This document shows, in pieces, positions 9,258 to 18,748 of a stretch of DNA of 64,000 nt. Origin of the DNA: Thelonectria olida (taxonomy: Eukaryota > Ascomycota > Sordariomycetes > Hypocreales > Nectriaceae); the NCBI GenBank assembly GCA_020736575.1, contig JAGPYM010000022.1, positions 372,001-436,000 of the forward strand, read 5' to 3'. The position numbers and the translations under genes are program-made. The first letter of the stretch is position 1. The number at the start of each line of letters is the position of its first letter. The notes under the pieces were generated by a model. It was not told the DNA's origin. It did not search any database and saw nothing but the letters and a program-made list of their open reading frames with translations.

Positions 9258-10280
9258 AGCCAATCGCGCGACCGAGCGGAGTCGGGTGATCTGTCATAAC
9301 ATGGTGATAGCGTGCTCTCAATGTGTGCTTTTCGCGTCGCGACGACTCGTCTTTCCTCAGCAGAGGATGCTCCTTCCTGGATTATGGAGCCTTGATTTCT
9401 CTAGTATCTTGTTAACGACTTTCGTTCAATTACTCGCTGTACTGAGGTAATACGGTTGACTGGGGGGACAACTGTCTCAAACCAACTTTTTGGTCATATT
9501 TCATGCATCATCCCCTTTCACGCATTCTTACGAATAAAAGCTATATTTTAAAATTTTATATTAAATTGAATAAAATATGAAAAGAAAAAATAGTAAATCT
9601 ATTATATATACATACGATAAAATAATATAAAAAGATATTCCTATATTTATAAATACTTTTATTATTTAATTATAATTTATTAAAATTTAACGACGTTGAC
9701 AAGGAGGGTCAAATTGATACAGGCAGAAAACTTATATGAGCATGACGACGTTTTTCGTCAGCTGTTACAAAGCACGAATATTATAGATGGTGTGGGGTAG
9801 ATGAGCGGCTAGAATATATGTTGTTGCTGCTGACATAGTGTATCTGAATTGCAGAACAAACTGGATAGCTGATGTCTATAGTCTTCTCTGTCGACCCATA
9901 TCTTAGCAGTGTCTTAGCATATAAGACTGTTACTGGTCCAGGGTGAACGTTATCTTTGGTTTGTACCAATACCCAGCGGGCAAACCCTTCTGCTATATTC
10001 CAGTAATACAAAAAGACTAACCTTATAATAGGCCTTTCTAGGATGCTCTGCATGCAGGTCGCTCAACGTGCGGGCGATCTCCTCGGGAGATAATATGACC
10101 TTCCCGCCCCTGAACTGTGGATCCGAGGAATTTTGCGGGCGACCCCCTCTCCGCCGGGCTCTTTCTTCGGCATTCTGACGGTCCAGGTCCCTCAACGTGG
10201 TCAGGATCAACACGGCGGAAGTGTAAATAGCATAGCGTCTTCCATGGCCCTATGAGATCCGTTCTCCCGGGCGTAATAAA

Positions 10281-10300
10281 TCTACTACTACTACTACTAT
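10281..10300. repeat. (CTA)n microsatellite
   Basis: About six CTA triplets in a row, in non-coding DNA. Confidence 0.8.
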
Positions 10301-10390
10301 ATAGATGGTGGTCCTTCCACCTCTCACTTGTATGAATTAAGCAGTCTAAATCTTCTTATTTCAACACTCCCGAGCACCCTAAACATCCCA

Positions 10391-10458
10391 CTTCTTCCTC
10401 AATCCCACTTCTTCCTCAATCCCACTTCTTCCTCAATCCCACTTCTTCCTCAATCCCA
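10391..10458. repeat. Four 17-bp pyrimidine-rich tandem repeats
   Basis: The unit CTTCTTCCTCAATCCCA occurs four times head to tail, followed by a partial degenerate fifth unit. It lies just downstream of the membrane-protein gene on the minus strand and could affect its 3' region. Confidence 0.9.
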
Positions 10459-10553
10459 CTTTTCCTCAGACCACTGAGCCTGCTGCGCACGGACCATTAG
10501 CCGACTCGCTCAGGTTGTGATCTGTGCGCAGTCGATTATAGCTGGATGCCCAT

Positions 10554-11131
10554 CTAGCGAATCGGCAATTCGACCACGTCTCTGCCCAAGTGTTGATCAC
10601 TAGACCTTCCAGGTCTGTTCCTGGAATTGGCCTCCTGTCGGTAGCCATGTCCGTCGTGGCGATTGTTGTTGCCGTCGTCGTGGTAACGCTGTGTAGAGGT
10701 ATGTCGGCCGCCCGGGCCACAGCAATTACAGCATTGAATGGATCGAATAGCCTGGCCGACACTTCTCCCTCGCGATCTCTGTACGCCGAAACAGACGGCT
10801 GCGGTGAAACCCAGAACTGCGACAATAGTTCCTACTATCGTAGCGATTTTTGCTCCTGTAGATAGTCCGCTTTCGTCAGTTGGAGAAGGGTTTTGGCTCG
10901 GCGACGCATCTTTGTTTTGCGACCCATCGCTTTTCGTCAAGGTCTCCCTAGCTTGAACCACGGACGTGCCGGAGGGAAAGCAAGTTATCATGACAGTTTT
11001 TCCACTTCCGAAGTCGTAGTATCCAGGTTGGGCGCCCTCCACACTAGTAAAACCATTTCCCTGATTAGAGAGCTGTCAGAGTTATCTGCGGCAGAATGCT
11101 CACCAACAGCCCGCACCCAAATCACCAACAT
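10554..11131 (-). CDS. Putative single-pass membrane protein
   Basis: The clearest part is a minus-strand frame from about 11060 to 10554. It has a short extracellular-like segment (YYDFGSGKTVMITCFPSG), a Ser/Pro-rich spacer, one strong transmembrane helix (IATIVGTIVAVLGFTAAVC), and a cytoplasmic tail rich in His, Arg and Gly containing a CCNCC patch. This resembles small fungal SKG6/MID2-like surface proteins in layout, not in detailed sequence. A first exon beginning at the ATG at 11131 (MLVIWVRAVG) with a GTGAGC donor at 11103 is possible, but I could not find a splice that keeps the frame. The 5' end is therefore uncertain and the gene may be broken. Function unknown. Confidence 0.35.
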
Positions 11132-11239
11132 GGTCCAGGCAAGAGTCTGAAGAGTAGGCAGTCGACGTTGGGGTCGCTCCAAAACTGGAGCAATATACCA
11201 AGGCCGGATATCGGTTACCAGCTGTGACACAAGGCACGT

Positions 11240-11829
11240 CTGAGCAACTGATCGTTTGAGCTAATTCTTCGTTAGATCACCAAAACTCGGTGGTGTGGCA
11301 CAACCTACTATATCCTGCTATCGACGCATAGCCGCACACTGAATGCATTTGGCGAGGAAGGACGTTTGTGGCTGGTAAGACACCAGAAGTAGCTTGCGAC
11401 GTTGGAGCTGTCTGGACGATCATCGCGGCCGTTTCGCTTGTAGCTAGCCTATAAAAAATGTCCGGATAGGCTGCAGCAAGTGATGGGCTCCCAACTTATC
11501 TCGATGTTGAGTCGTTGAATAATGGGCAAGGCTGACAATGTTCGAAAGCAAAATTCTACGGGCTGCATTTTGTCCCCGGGGGGGTCGGCTTTTTATACTT
11601 GTCACCTTGACCACTCCCTGGGGCGCTGGGAATGCTGGCGCCAGCACTTGTACCAGCCTTCTGCTGCAGCCCATCAGGATTAGAATCATATGCAAGGAGG
11701 CATAGGACTAAGTTCGGAGGAGGGAGGGCAAGAGACGGGGGATTCCGTGTACTGTATCATGACGCAGTTTCTCCTAGTATTGCACCGCCTGAACTCTATA
11801 TATAAGCAAACGCAGAACTCTTACACATG
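11240..11829. other. Intergenic, no gene recognised
   Basis: Only short unsupported frames are present. A run of Gs at about 11576-11583 is the only notable composition feature. Confidence 0.4.
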
Positions 11830-12045
11830 CTGGGTTAGCTCGGTCGCGTGCTGTCGACGGCGGCCGGCTCGCGCGGGGTTGGACGGCGGGACGATCAAGA
11901 TTTGGGATGCGGCGACGGGGAAGCTGCAACGCACGCTCGAGGGCCATGGCCGCCGGTCAACTCGGTCGTGCGTCCCTGCCGACGGCGGGCGGCTTGCGTC
12001 GGGGTTGGACGACGGGATGGTGGAGATTCGGGGTTCGGTGAGCGC
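11830..12045 (+). pseudogene. WD40-repeat relic
   Basis: The DNA is close to the WD40 repeats of the locus at 20.1-21.4 kb, sharing long stretches such as AAGATTTGGGATGCGGCGAC and the LEGH coding segment. The encoded peptide reads GGTIKIWDAATGKLQRTLEGHG, then degenerates to DGGRLASGLDDGMVEI. About one and a half repeats survive, with no NACHT and a stop soon after. This is a fragment of a NACHT-WD40 receptor. Confidence 0.6.
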
Positions 12046-12094
12046 GTGTTAGCCAGTAGTCTAAGTTGACGTAGTCGCCACGGCCCTCGACCGT

Positions 12095-12570
12095 GTGCCT
12101 TCAGGGAGATGGATTCCAGCTAGAACGTCACGAACAGAGAATCACTCTCGGTCTTCAAGTCGATCAAACGTAAGTGAGGAACAGGGTTGGATAGGGGGAG
12201 CAACGCTGACAGCATTTTTGCACCACGCTTCTCCTCGACATCAGGCAGAGGTTCGATGGCATCTCTCTCCAGCCCGACGACGATGAATCGATGCCTCACA
12301 AGCCTTGTTTTTGCGCACCATTCGAGCGTGAGCCTGACTCGTTGATCGACCGGCTAGCTTGGGTGATGGAACAATACACAGGCCCCGCCAGCCGTATGGC
12401 CCTCGTCGGCATGGGCGGATCCGGGTACGAACCGGCGTCTCTGAGCAAGCTTGTTGCTAAAATGCTGACACTGCAGAAAATCGCAGGTCGCCATTCAAGT
12501 TGCCCAATACACCCGCGAAACATCGTTGCAGACAAGCGTCTTCTGGGTCCATGCGAGACTATGTCGCTAG
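12095..12570 (+). pseudogene. NB-ARC receptor fragment with intact P-loop
   Basis: Two introns can be placed. Exon A ends at 12169 (donor GTAAGT at 12170, acceptor ATCAG at 12244). Exon B (12245-12424) encodes PHKPCFCAPFEREPDSLIDR and then GPASRMALVGMGG. Intron 12425-12476 (GTACGA, branch GCTGAC, CAG) splits the P-loop. Exon C continues KSQVAIQVAQYTRETS and VFWVHAR, giving an uninterrupted Walker A GMGGSGKS. This is the standard start of NB-ARC domains in fungal NB-ARC-TPR/ANK receptors. A stop follows within about ten codons of the VFWVHA motif and nothing downstream resembles the rest of the domain. The fragment therefore preserves splicing and the nucleotide-binding loop but is dead. Confidence 0.6.
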
Positions 12571-13071
12571 GACCTGCATTAGCTCGCTTCGCTTCCATGA
12601 AGAGAATCGTCATCGCCCGACCGGATGTGGAATCCATCTTTCGACAAGATCGACACGTCGCCCTTCCCCAGGCCGGTGCGTTGGTGGTTGCAAGTGCGGG
12701 GGCAGGCCTATAACATTCTGGGGAGGCGGCCAAACAGACCACTTGGGATGAGAACAAGTACGGATAGCGTGAGTCATCTTGCGACCGGCAGGCATCAAAA
12801 GTTGGATGTGGGGCTGCTAGGTAAGTCGGCGTCCTCCGCATGTTGTGTTGTCATCCCATTTCAATGTTATCCTCTCTTCTTCTCTCCTGACTTCTTTTCA
12901 CGTCTTTTGCTATCATATCTTCTCTTCACGTATCTTCGCATCTCTTTGCAGCCCCTCTTTCGTACCCTGCTCTCCAACTTCCCGCACCACTATGGGGAAA
13001 AAAAGGAGAGCACTTAACCCAATCACGAGCAATGACGATCTCATGAGTGCACCACGAGAGTCAGAGCGGTG
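12571..13071. other. Pyrimidine-rich DNA, possible copia coding tail
   Basis: Position 12845-12970 is a CT-rich leader-like tract, followed at 12991 by an ATG opening a 27-codon frame ending ESERC-stop directly at a TGTTAG. The same stop-into-LTR arrangement is seen at the copia fragment at 19.18 kb, so this may be the last codons of another element or a spurious frame. Confidence 0.25.
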
Positions 13072-13270
13072 TTAGAGATCTGTTGCAGGTTCGGCAGGTC
13101 TAGTACCATAGCCTCGCCTCGTCAAATATAATGAGGACGAGGAAGGAAGAAGACTGCGAGACAGAGATGAATCAATCAATCATCTGTCCTTCTCCATCTT
13201 GAGATTATCATTCATCTTGATTTACCACCCTCGCAGCTGCCTATAAGGCTACAACTGTCATGACCCGTGA
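13072..13270 (+). mobile_element. Possible solo LTR of a copia-like element
   Basis: The segment begins TGTTAG, preceded by a purine-rich tract, like the LTR start at 19178. It ends near a CA (CTGTCA or GTGACA at about 13260-13270). Interior A/G-rich runs with repeated AATCAATCAATC resemble the 19.2-19.4 kb LTR in style but not closely in sequence. No clear 5-bp target duplication was found. Tentative. Confidence 0.3.
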
Positions 13271-13271
13271 C

Positions 13272-13614
13272 ACTTATTAAAGTGAGTAGGGCAATAGCGT
13301 GCACGGGTTAGTCGACCTCGTGACTGAAGTGTAGGCTTACACCAGTCAAAGGGATATTGGGGGAGCGTGCGATATGGACAAGTGGAGATGGAGTTCTAAC
13401 TTTGAAGTTTGGGGTGGCGCGAGTCAATGTCCTGCAGGCGCAGCGTGGATCGGCGCCAGAATACCGAATGGCGCGCAGGCGCAGCGTGGATCAGCGCTAG
13501 AATAGCCGTGTGCCTTGCAGCACAAGAACGGCCCCACGACCTCATTCATGTGCCGAAACATATCCTCCTCCTGGAGAGATGTACCCGTAAGTGCGCACAC
13601 CACCTGGTCTGGAG
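13272..13614. other. Intergenic with a short tandem duplication
   Basis: Two imperfect copies of GCAGGCGCAGCGTGGATC lie close together at about 13434-13492. No gene is recognised before the LINE fragment begins. Confidence 0.4.
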
Positions 13615-14298
13615 GAGCACAGGGAAAAGAACGGACGTGATCTTGGCAGGCGACTTCAACCGCCACGACCAACTATGGGGGGGTGACGAGGTGACAGGCA
13701 GACGCCAAGGGGAGGCAGATCCAATCATCGACCTCATGGACGAACATGGCCTCCTCAGTCTCCTCCGCAGAGGGACAAAGACCTGGGAGAGGGGTGGTGC
13801 GGAAAGCACGATCGACCTGATGCTTGCGTCGTCCGAACTGGCAGAAGAGATGGTTCACTGTGGCATACACCAAACCGAACACGGGTCGGACCATAGGGCA
13901 ATCCAGACAGAGTTTGACCTCACAACACCGGAGAGGACGGCGAGTCCGAGACTGCTCTTCAAGAATTCACCGTGGAATGCGATCAAGGAGAGAGTGAAAG
14001 ATCAGCTGGCACTCCTCCCATGGGACGGCGGGGTTCAGACACAGACGGATAGGCTAATGGAGGCGGTCCTCGGCGCAATCCACGCGCTGGTCCCGCGAGC
14101 GAAGCCATCGCCATACGCCAAGAGATGGTGGACAACTGACCTTACTCGACTCCGAAAAACCTACACATACTGGAGAAACCTGGCGAGGGCGCAGCGGCGG
14201 GCAGGCCATAGACAGGAAAACCTAGAGAGCCGGGCGAAGGTAGCATCCAAAGAGTATCACGACAGTATCAGAAGACAGAAGAAGGCCCACTGGGAACA
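13615..14298 (+). mobile_element. Internal fragment of a Tad-like LINE (endonuclease region)
   Basis: This 0.68-kb stretch is nearly identical to the ORF2 segment of the LINE at 59.7-64 kb (its complement at about 61.36-62.04 kb). It encodes the C-terminal endonuclease motifs AGDFNRHDQLWG and GSDHRAI and the linker towards the reverse transcriptase. I count three residue differences over about 230 residues. It enters at AGCACAGGG and leaves after KKAHW, so both ends of the element are missing. A simple 5' truncation would keep the 3' end, so recombination or gene-conversion-like transfer is more likely. It joins directly to an unrelated plus-strand relic. Confidence 0.85.
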
Positions 14299-14673
14299 CC
14301 CTCGGAAGCATTAGAGGCTATCGAGGCCAGTATAAACAGACTCAACCGTCTTGGAGCTACCATCAGGAAATACTCCGTGTCTAGTCTCGATGAACGCGTC
14401 AACGCTCTCACCCGGAGGCACGGGGACGAAAACTTTACTCAACTGGCAAGATATATTGTTCGGTTCAAGTACAAGACTGCCACCCCATCCCTCCAGGAGC
14501 ACCTGGCTATCAGCATGTCATCTCGACGCCAGCGGCTCAGATACCTCCACAGACACCAATCCAAGCTCGCTAGTCAGGTCAACACTGCCCCTAGTGAGAG
14601 AATAGCGGAGAGAAAGGCTCACCTCCCTGCCTCCGTGGATCCAATTGGAGAGGTCACCCGCCATAAGCTTTGA
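14299..14673 (+). pseudogene. Fragment of a fungal zinc-finger-associated protein family
   Basis: Immediately after the LINE fragment the plus strand encodes EALEAIEASINRLNRLGATI, then RKYSVSSLDERV and a basic stretch FKYKTATPSLQEHL followed by RRQRLRYLHRH. From memory this is the conserved block found in the first half of a family of large fungal C2H2 proteins (RLG-I-R-S and RRQ-LLYRHRHQ motifs). No start, no zinc fingers and no downstream continuation are present. It ends where a WD40 relic on the opposite strand begins. The family name is recalled, not computed. Confidence 0.45.
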
Positions 14674-15130
14674 GTCGGGAGAGAATGCAACCGAGCTGAT
14701 ATAACAACGATGGCCCTCGAGCGTTTGTTGAAGGGGCCCCGTCACCGCGTCCCAAATCTTCACAGTCTTATCGTGGGACCCCGACGCTATAAGCTTCGAG
14801 TCGGAGGAGAATGCGACCGTGGAGACGGAGGAACGATGGCCCTCTAGCGTTTGCAAGCAATATCAAGATAAGACCGGCTGGCCGGAGGTCCGAACTACCG
14901 GTCAGAGAGCCGTCTCAGCACTGTAACAACCCCTCAGCTAGGGCCTCACTGAGCAGATAGAAATAGGGCTCTAAGCCACTAGATTAAAAGAAAATCAAGA
15001 GCTTTCCAATGACTTCTTTTGCAACCTACTAGTAAATGTGACAAGCAAGGTTACCAATTACGTTCTATGATCGGTTTTGGCATTATCCAGCCAATGTGTT
15101 CCTGGAATGTCTCTCGAATAACGGTTCACA
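14660..15130 (-). pseudogene. NACHT-WD40 relic, interrupted by an insertion
   Basis: Reading the minus strand, about 15130-15050 matches the linker before the WD40 domain (RETFQEHxxWI-x-KPII), and 14853-14660 encodes two WD40 repeats (LEGHRSSVSTVAFSSDSKLI and VKIWDAVTG). The two parts are separated by the 181-bp insertion at 14861-15041, exactly where the intact paralogue at 20.1 kb reads straight through from DWNPC to LQTLEGH. The relic has no NACHT and ends at the junction with the plus-strand fragment at 14.66 kb. It is a close relative of the 20.1-21.6 kb locus. Confidence 0.65.
14861..15041. mobile_element. 181-bp insertion flanked by 7-bp direct repeats
   Basis: The insert is bounded by CAAGCAA at 14854-14860 and 15042-15048, a single site in the paralogous uninterrupted gene. 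Inside, 14932-15043 begins TGTAACA and ends TGTGACA, an LTR-like TG...CA arrangement with mirrored ends. Whether the mobile unit is the full 181 bp or the inner 112 bp is unclear. No coding capacity. Confidence 0.5.
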
Positions 15131-15490
15131 TTCAACACACTTGCTCCAGCCGCTTGATCTTTCCGTCTTTCAGTCTTTTAAGAACTCACAGCAAAAAGCT
15201 ATTCGCAAATCGATCAGAGAGCGTAACCTAGCATTTAGGCGGCTACATCTGCAATTTTTTTTTTTTGGAGATGTATCACGATGCGTTTCCTGCTTAGAAT
15301 ATCGTTTCGAAAAAGAGGCATTTATCGCGGGGTGCTCGCGAGACTGGCCTCAGACGTAGCCCGCTGGTATATCCTACTAACCCTGGATTGTTAGAGCCGA
15401 AGCAAAGAAAGTCCTCAGATCTCAAGCAGATACTGACCATTCCGAGCAACAATATCTTCTCGAGTACTACATTCTAGTACGGGAAGGCAA
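15120..15490 (+). pseudogene. pogo/Fot1-family DDE transposase 3' relic
   Basis: The plus strand encodes STHLLQPLDLSVFQSFKNSQ, the highly conserved C-terminal segment of pogo-type DDE transposases (usual form HTSHxLQPLD-x-F-PxK). In shifted frames it continues with KEAFIAGC, and then ETGL and YPTNPGLLEPKQ, again typical of this family's tail. Several frameshifts and stops separate these blocks, and the catalytic Asp-bearing part is missing upstream, where the NLR relic begins at about 15120. It is a 3' fragment of a class II element. The 443-bp inverted-repeat element 330 bp downstream could have been mobilised by such a transposase, but that is inference. Confidence 0.6.
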
Positions 15491-15819
15491 GATAAACTAT
15501 ATTTCAGCCACTGCTTTCCACGATGTGACTGGAGAGCATCCTACAGAGCCTGGAATTTTTCAAGATGTATCAGGTTGAGGTACGACCAAATAAGGGGGCA
15601 AAGCGACAGCACAGATAGAGAATAAGTTCAAAGCCTGGTAACTATCTGTCGCAATATTACTCTTATTCATATTGTTATTTATTATCTTTGCTATTATACC
15701 TAAATTATGGTTTGCGTGTCAGGTAATCCATCTTTAATCCAAGTTTCATCTTCTACTCGTGAATATAGAATATTAGATAAATCAGAGAACATTTCATGAT
15801 ACGCATTGTTATTCGTTCT
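15491..15819. other. Intergenic, AT-rich
   Basis: AT-rich DNA between the transposase relic and the inverted-repeat element. Nothing further recognised. Confidence 0.4.
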
Positions 15820-16262
15820 TATAACGTATGTGATAGGCATGCGCCGCATCCAAGTATGCGCCGCACTCTGATTTTCACCTTAAATCGCGATTTTAAAAAA
15901 GTTCTTAAAAATTCAAATTAAGCTAAAATTAGCTCTAACCTTAAAACCAAATTTATAGAGTATATAATAATAAGTTTAAATTTTCTTAAATTATTAGGAA
16001 ATTCTTATAAAAAGTTATTTAGAAAAATCTTATTCGCGCTGTTTTTTTTCTTATTTCTATTTTTAAAAAGTTAAATAAATTAATTAAAAAGTTAAGAAAA
16101 ATGTTATCTCATGACCTTTTTAGTTAAATATATTAAATTAATTTTATAGAAATTTTGGGGCTATATAGCCCGTTTTAGAAAATTGAAAATTTACACTTTT
16201 AGCTGGACAGTATAAGTGCGGCGCATACTTGGATGCGGCGCATGCTTATCATATACGTTATA
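15820..16262. mobile_element. Non-autonomous terminal-inverted-repeat element (MITE), ~443 bp
   Basis: The left end (15820-15867) and the reverse complement of the right end (16215-16262) match over about 48 bp with few differences; core ATGCGCCGCATCCAAGTATG. Within each arm ATGCGCCGCA occurs twice. TA or TATA at both outer edges fits a TA target duplication, as used by Tc1/mariner/pogo elements. The interior is very AT-rich with no reading frame, so it is non-autonomous and probably RIP-mutated. Confidence 0.8.
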
Positions 16263-16341
16263 GTTCTCTGACTTTAGTGACAACTGGAGAATTCTGTCTG
16301 AGACAGCGAATTGAAACCCACAGATGCCGGCTTGCTTAAGT

Positions 16342-16714
16342 CTATTTTGTAGACGGGTTAGGCGAGATGGTCTGATCAGGAAACTTCCTAAAAATATCGG
16401 CAATATGGTCGATAGGGGCAGTCATTAACCCCATCACGGTTTCGAAAGGCGGGTGTTCACCAGCGCTCGGGTGGCTGCGGGATGGTACGAATGCCTTAGT
16501 CCTGCCAAAGCTCTTGGCCATCGATTCTGACTCGCCGGACTGGCTCTGTAGTGCAGCTTCAAGAGCTGGCAAATCGCGACCCTCTTCACCTTCCATGTGT
16601 TTAGACAGGAGGGCCCAAATCCCCTTGAGCTTCGGAATGTATTCGTGTTCCTTCGGTTTCAGCTGTTGAAACTCCTCGAGAAGCTCTTTGACCTTTTCAT
16701 ATGCAGGGCACTTC
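16342..16714 (-). pseudogene. Hemerythrin HHE-domain protein, C-terminal half
   Basis: The minus strand encodes YEKVKELLEEFQQLKPKEHE, then LLSKHMEGEEGRDLPALEAA, then SMAKSFGRTKAFVPSRSHPS and PFETVMGLMTAPIDHIADIF, ending SPNPSTK-stop. This is the second half of fungal hemerythrin-like (HHE) cation-binding proteins, including one of the metal-ligand helices (H-x3-E near KHMEGEE) and the usual C-terminus. The first half, with the remaining His/Glu ligands, is missing, so iron binding is not expected. Upstream it joins the duplicated segment that starts at 16801. A start codon in this frame is not supported. Clear fragment. Confidence 0.65.
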
Positions 16715-16800
16715 ATCCCAGACCCCAGCGCCCTCCATCTCGAACGCAATCACGCCTGCTTCTCTCGTTTGCTTCCTGTCAGGTCCCTGCAAGCGCGTCA

Positions 16801-17335
16801 AAGTACCGATAAAGTCAGTGAAGGGAATCCAGAAATGGACCAAAATTCACGGTGGGAGAGTAATACTGGTCCCCACTTCACCTCGAGGAGGTGCTGTGGC
16901 TGGATTTGGTACCCCTAAGCTGGCCACTGTAATGATTGTAGCAGCGCCACGTTGCACACGCTGACGCGTTGAACAGCGAACGAATCGCGTCAGTCCAACA
17001 CAAACTTTTCAACCGGCGCAATACTGTATAGTACACCATTCTGGGGATCTCATAAGTCTCTTTTGTTGTCCTATGGTTATGTCTAGCGTAAAGTCCAGGC
17101 TTGCTAATCCTAATATCGCATTTTTAGACCCCGTTCAACCTCACCGTTGACAACTATGACGCCCGCCCGACATAGCAGCATCGGCCGTGATATCATCCGC
17201 GGTATTGCTATCGATACCGATGCCATCGCCCAGTCCTCCGAGTCCAGAATCACCGAGACTGTGACCAGGGTCATGAGTGGGCCTGTCGTCTCTATTCCTG
17301 CCATCGCTTATCTCTGCGCGCGTACCCCACGTTGA
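16801..17335. repeat. Duplicated segment, partner at 43.5-44.1 kb
   Basis: From 16801 (AAGTACCGATAAAGTCAGTG) this stretch parallels 43479 onward, including a GCTGACGCGTTGA/GCGTCAACGCG motif and the start of the chromodomain gene (ATGACGCCCGCCCG). The order is the same in both copies, but this copy is shorter and more diverged. Confidence 0.7.
17156..17335 (+). pseudogene. Truncated N-terminus of a chromodomain-type protein
   Basis: The ATG at 17156 opens a frame beginning TPARHSSIGRDIIRGIAI, nearly the same as the start of the gene at 43986 (TPARHSSIGRDIIRDIDI). Similarity decays after about 30 codons and the frame stops at 17335, before either chromodomain. It is the broken member of the duplicated pair; its upstream region is duplicated too. 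Confidence 0.6.
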
Positions 17336-18143
17336 TGAGTGGGTCAATGAGATGGCCGTTTGGTAATAGAAACGGCCGGGTGCTGTGATAACCACGAAAT
17401 GCACAAATCGCGTTTGCCTACTGGGGAGGGAGCCAGGCGGGACTTCGCCACATCACGGCCTCGTTCGGCAGATACCGTAGTACCTGTTGAGTGATCCCCC
17501 TCTCTCCTGAACGCTCCGGCCGCGGGCAATTGATCTGAATGCTTCAAAATCACTTCCTAATTGCCGGAGGACCATTGTCATGGATGCCTGGGTGACTACG
17601 AGGTACCTGCTTAATGAACTTGGGGTCATACTCCGACCATGGGTGTGGTTGAACCGTGAGTACAGTCAGACGCTTGCCTGTCCCCTTGTCCCGGGCTTGC
17701 TGCAGGGAGTGGGGACGGGATCGGCCACGGCTGGGGTAATCACACTGTGTTTTTGGCTATGGGGTGCCACCAGACACTCACGCTGGTGGTTTGCTGAACG
17801 GAGCGCACCAGCACAAAACGTGACCTGGGTTTCGATGAGTACCCTCTCATGAGGCTGTCGAGGGTGTTGGTGGCGGCAACAGGAGGTGGCAGTGCCTGCA
17901 CGAAGTCGACTGATGGACCATCTATGGCTGCCTGATGCACGCGCCCAATCATTCCCCAAGCGCGTCCCTTCCTGAATGGCGACCGCCCCCTTTCCCCTCA
18001 ACGCTATTCCGAATCTCCTGCCCCGCGACGCCCATCTCGACCAACAATTTACGCGTCGAGGAAAGACGCACCTGTGGAATACAATCAGGCGGGCATCTCG
18101 CCGTGATGGGCGGAGACGATTTTGACGCCAAAACCACACAGAG
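17336..18143. other. Intergenic, no gene recognised
   Basis: Overlapping open frames on both strands (17580-17852 plus, 17666-18139 minus) have no recognisable domain. The segment probably holds the upstream region of the PNP-domain NLR relic. Confidence 0.4.
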
Positions 18144-18748
18144 ATGATGGCACTTCACCGTCAAAAAGGGCAGGTGACCCCAGACGACAACCTAGAAAAT
18201 GGGATTCACGAGTCGCAGAACGGGTCACCTGCTTCGCACGACCAGTATACAATCGCCTGGATCTGCGCGCTACCCATAGAGATGGCCGCAGCTCGCGCCA
18301 TGCTAGACGACATCCACGAAGACCTGCCCAGGCATACGAACGACACCAACACCTACACGCTCGGCAGCGTACAGCGCCACAACATCGTCGTTGCGTGTTT
18401 ACCGACAGCCCAGTACGGAACGAATAACGCGGCGAACGTGCTGACACACCTCATCCGAACCTTCCCATCGATCCACCTTGGTTTGATGGTGGGAATCGGA
18501 GGCGGAGTGCCGAGCAGGGTCGACATGCGTTTGGGCGACGTCGTTGTCGGGACGAGGGTGATGCAGTACGATCTAGGGAAGATCATCGGAGACGGACAGA
18601 TCCAGCGCACTGCAATCCCGAAGAGCCCGCATCACCTGCTTGGCACGGCCGTGTCGTCCCTACAAGCAAGGCATGAACGAGACGGTAGCCGAATCCCACT
18701 CATATTAGAGGAAAAGTTCGACGGACTCTCTCGCTCGCTCAAGCAGCA
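18144..18748 (+). pseudogene. PNP/UDP-phosphorylase-type NLR N-terminus, cut by copia
   Basis: An ATG at 18144 opens a PNP_UDP_1-like domain as found at the N-terminus of many fungal NLRs: YTIAWICALPIEMAAARAML, then NTYTLGSVQRHNIVVACLP, TAQYGTNNAANVLTHLIRTF, and GIGGGVPSRVDMRLGDVVVG. About 200 residues are intact and the nucleoside-binding glycine motif is present. At about 18748 the sequence changes within one codon into the RNase H region of a copia polyprotein, so the rest of the domain and the nucleotide-binding domain are lost. The locus at 19.7-21.6 kb, same strand, could be the other end of the same original receptor. Confidence 0.7.

Larger units (their letters stand above)
9264..10553. 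other. Intergenic with AT-rich block
   Basis: A strongly AT-rich block at about 9530-9700 is consistent with decayed repeat DNA. Two minus-strand frames at 9781-10213 look like possible exons (one with RARRRGGRPQ) but show no known domain. The segment ends with a CTA microsatellite and a 17-bp tandem repeat listed separately. Confidence 0.4.

Noticed and set aside
10391..10458. Regulatory element from the 17-bp repeats
   Set aside because: No promoter lies close by in the right orientation and the repeats look like a simple minisatellite.
12845..13075. Real gene starting at the ATG at 12991
   Set aside because: Only 27 codons, no domain; the CT-rich leader is suggestive, but the stop merges with an LTR-like start.
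17580..18139. Overlapping frames on both strands
   Set aside because: No recognisable domain, no splice support, composition not coding-like.
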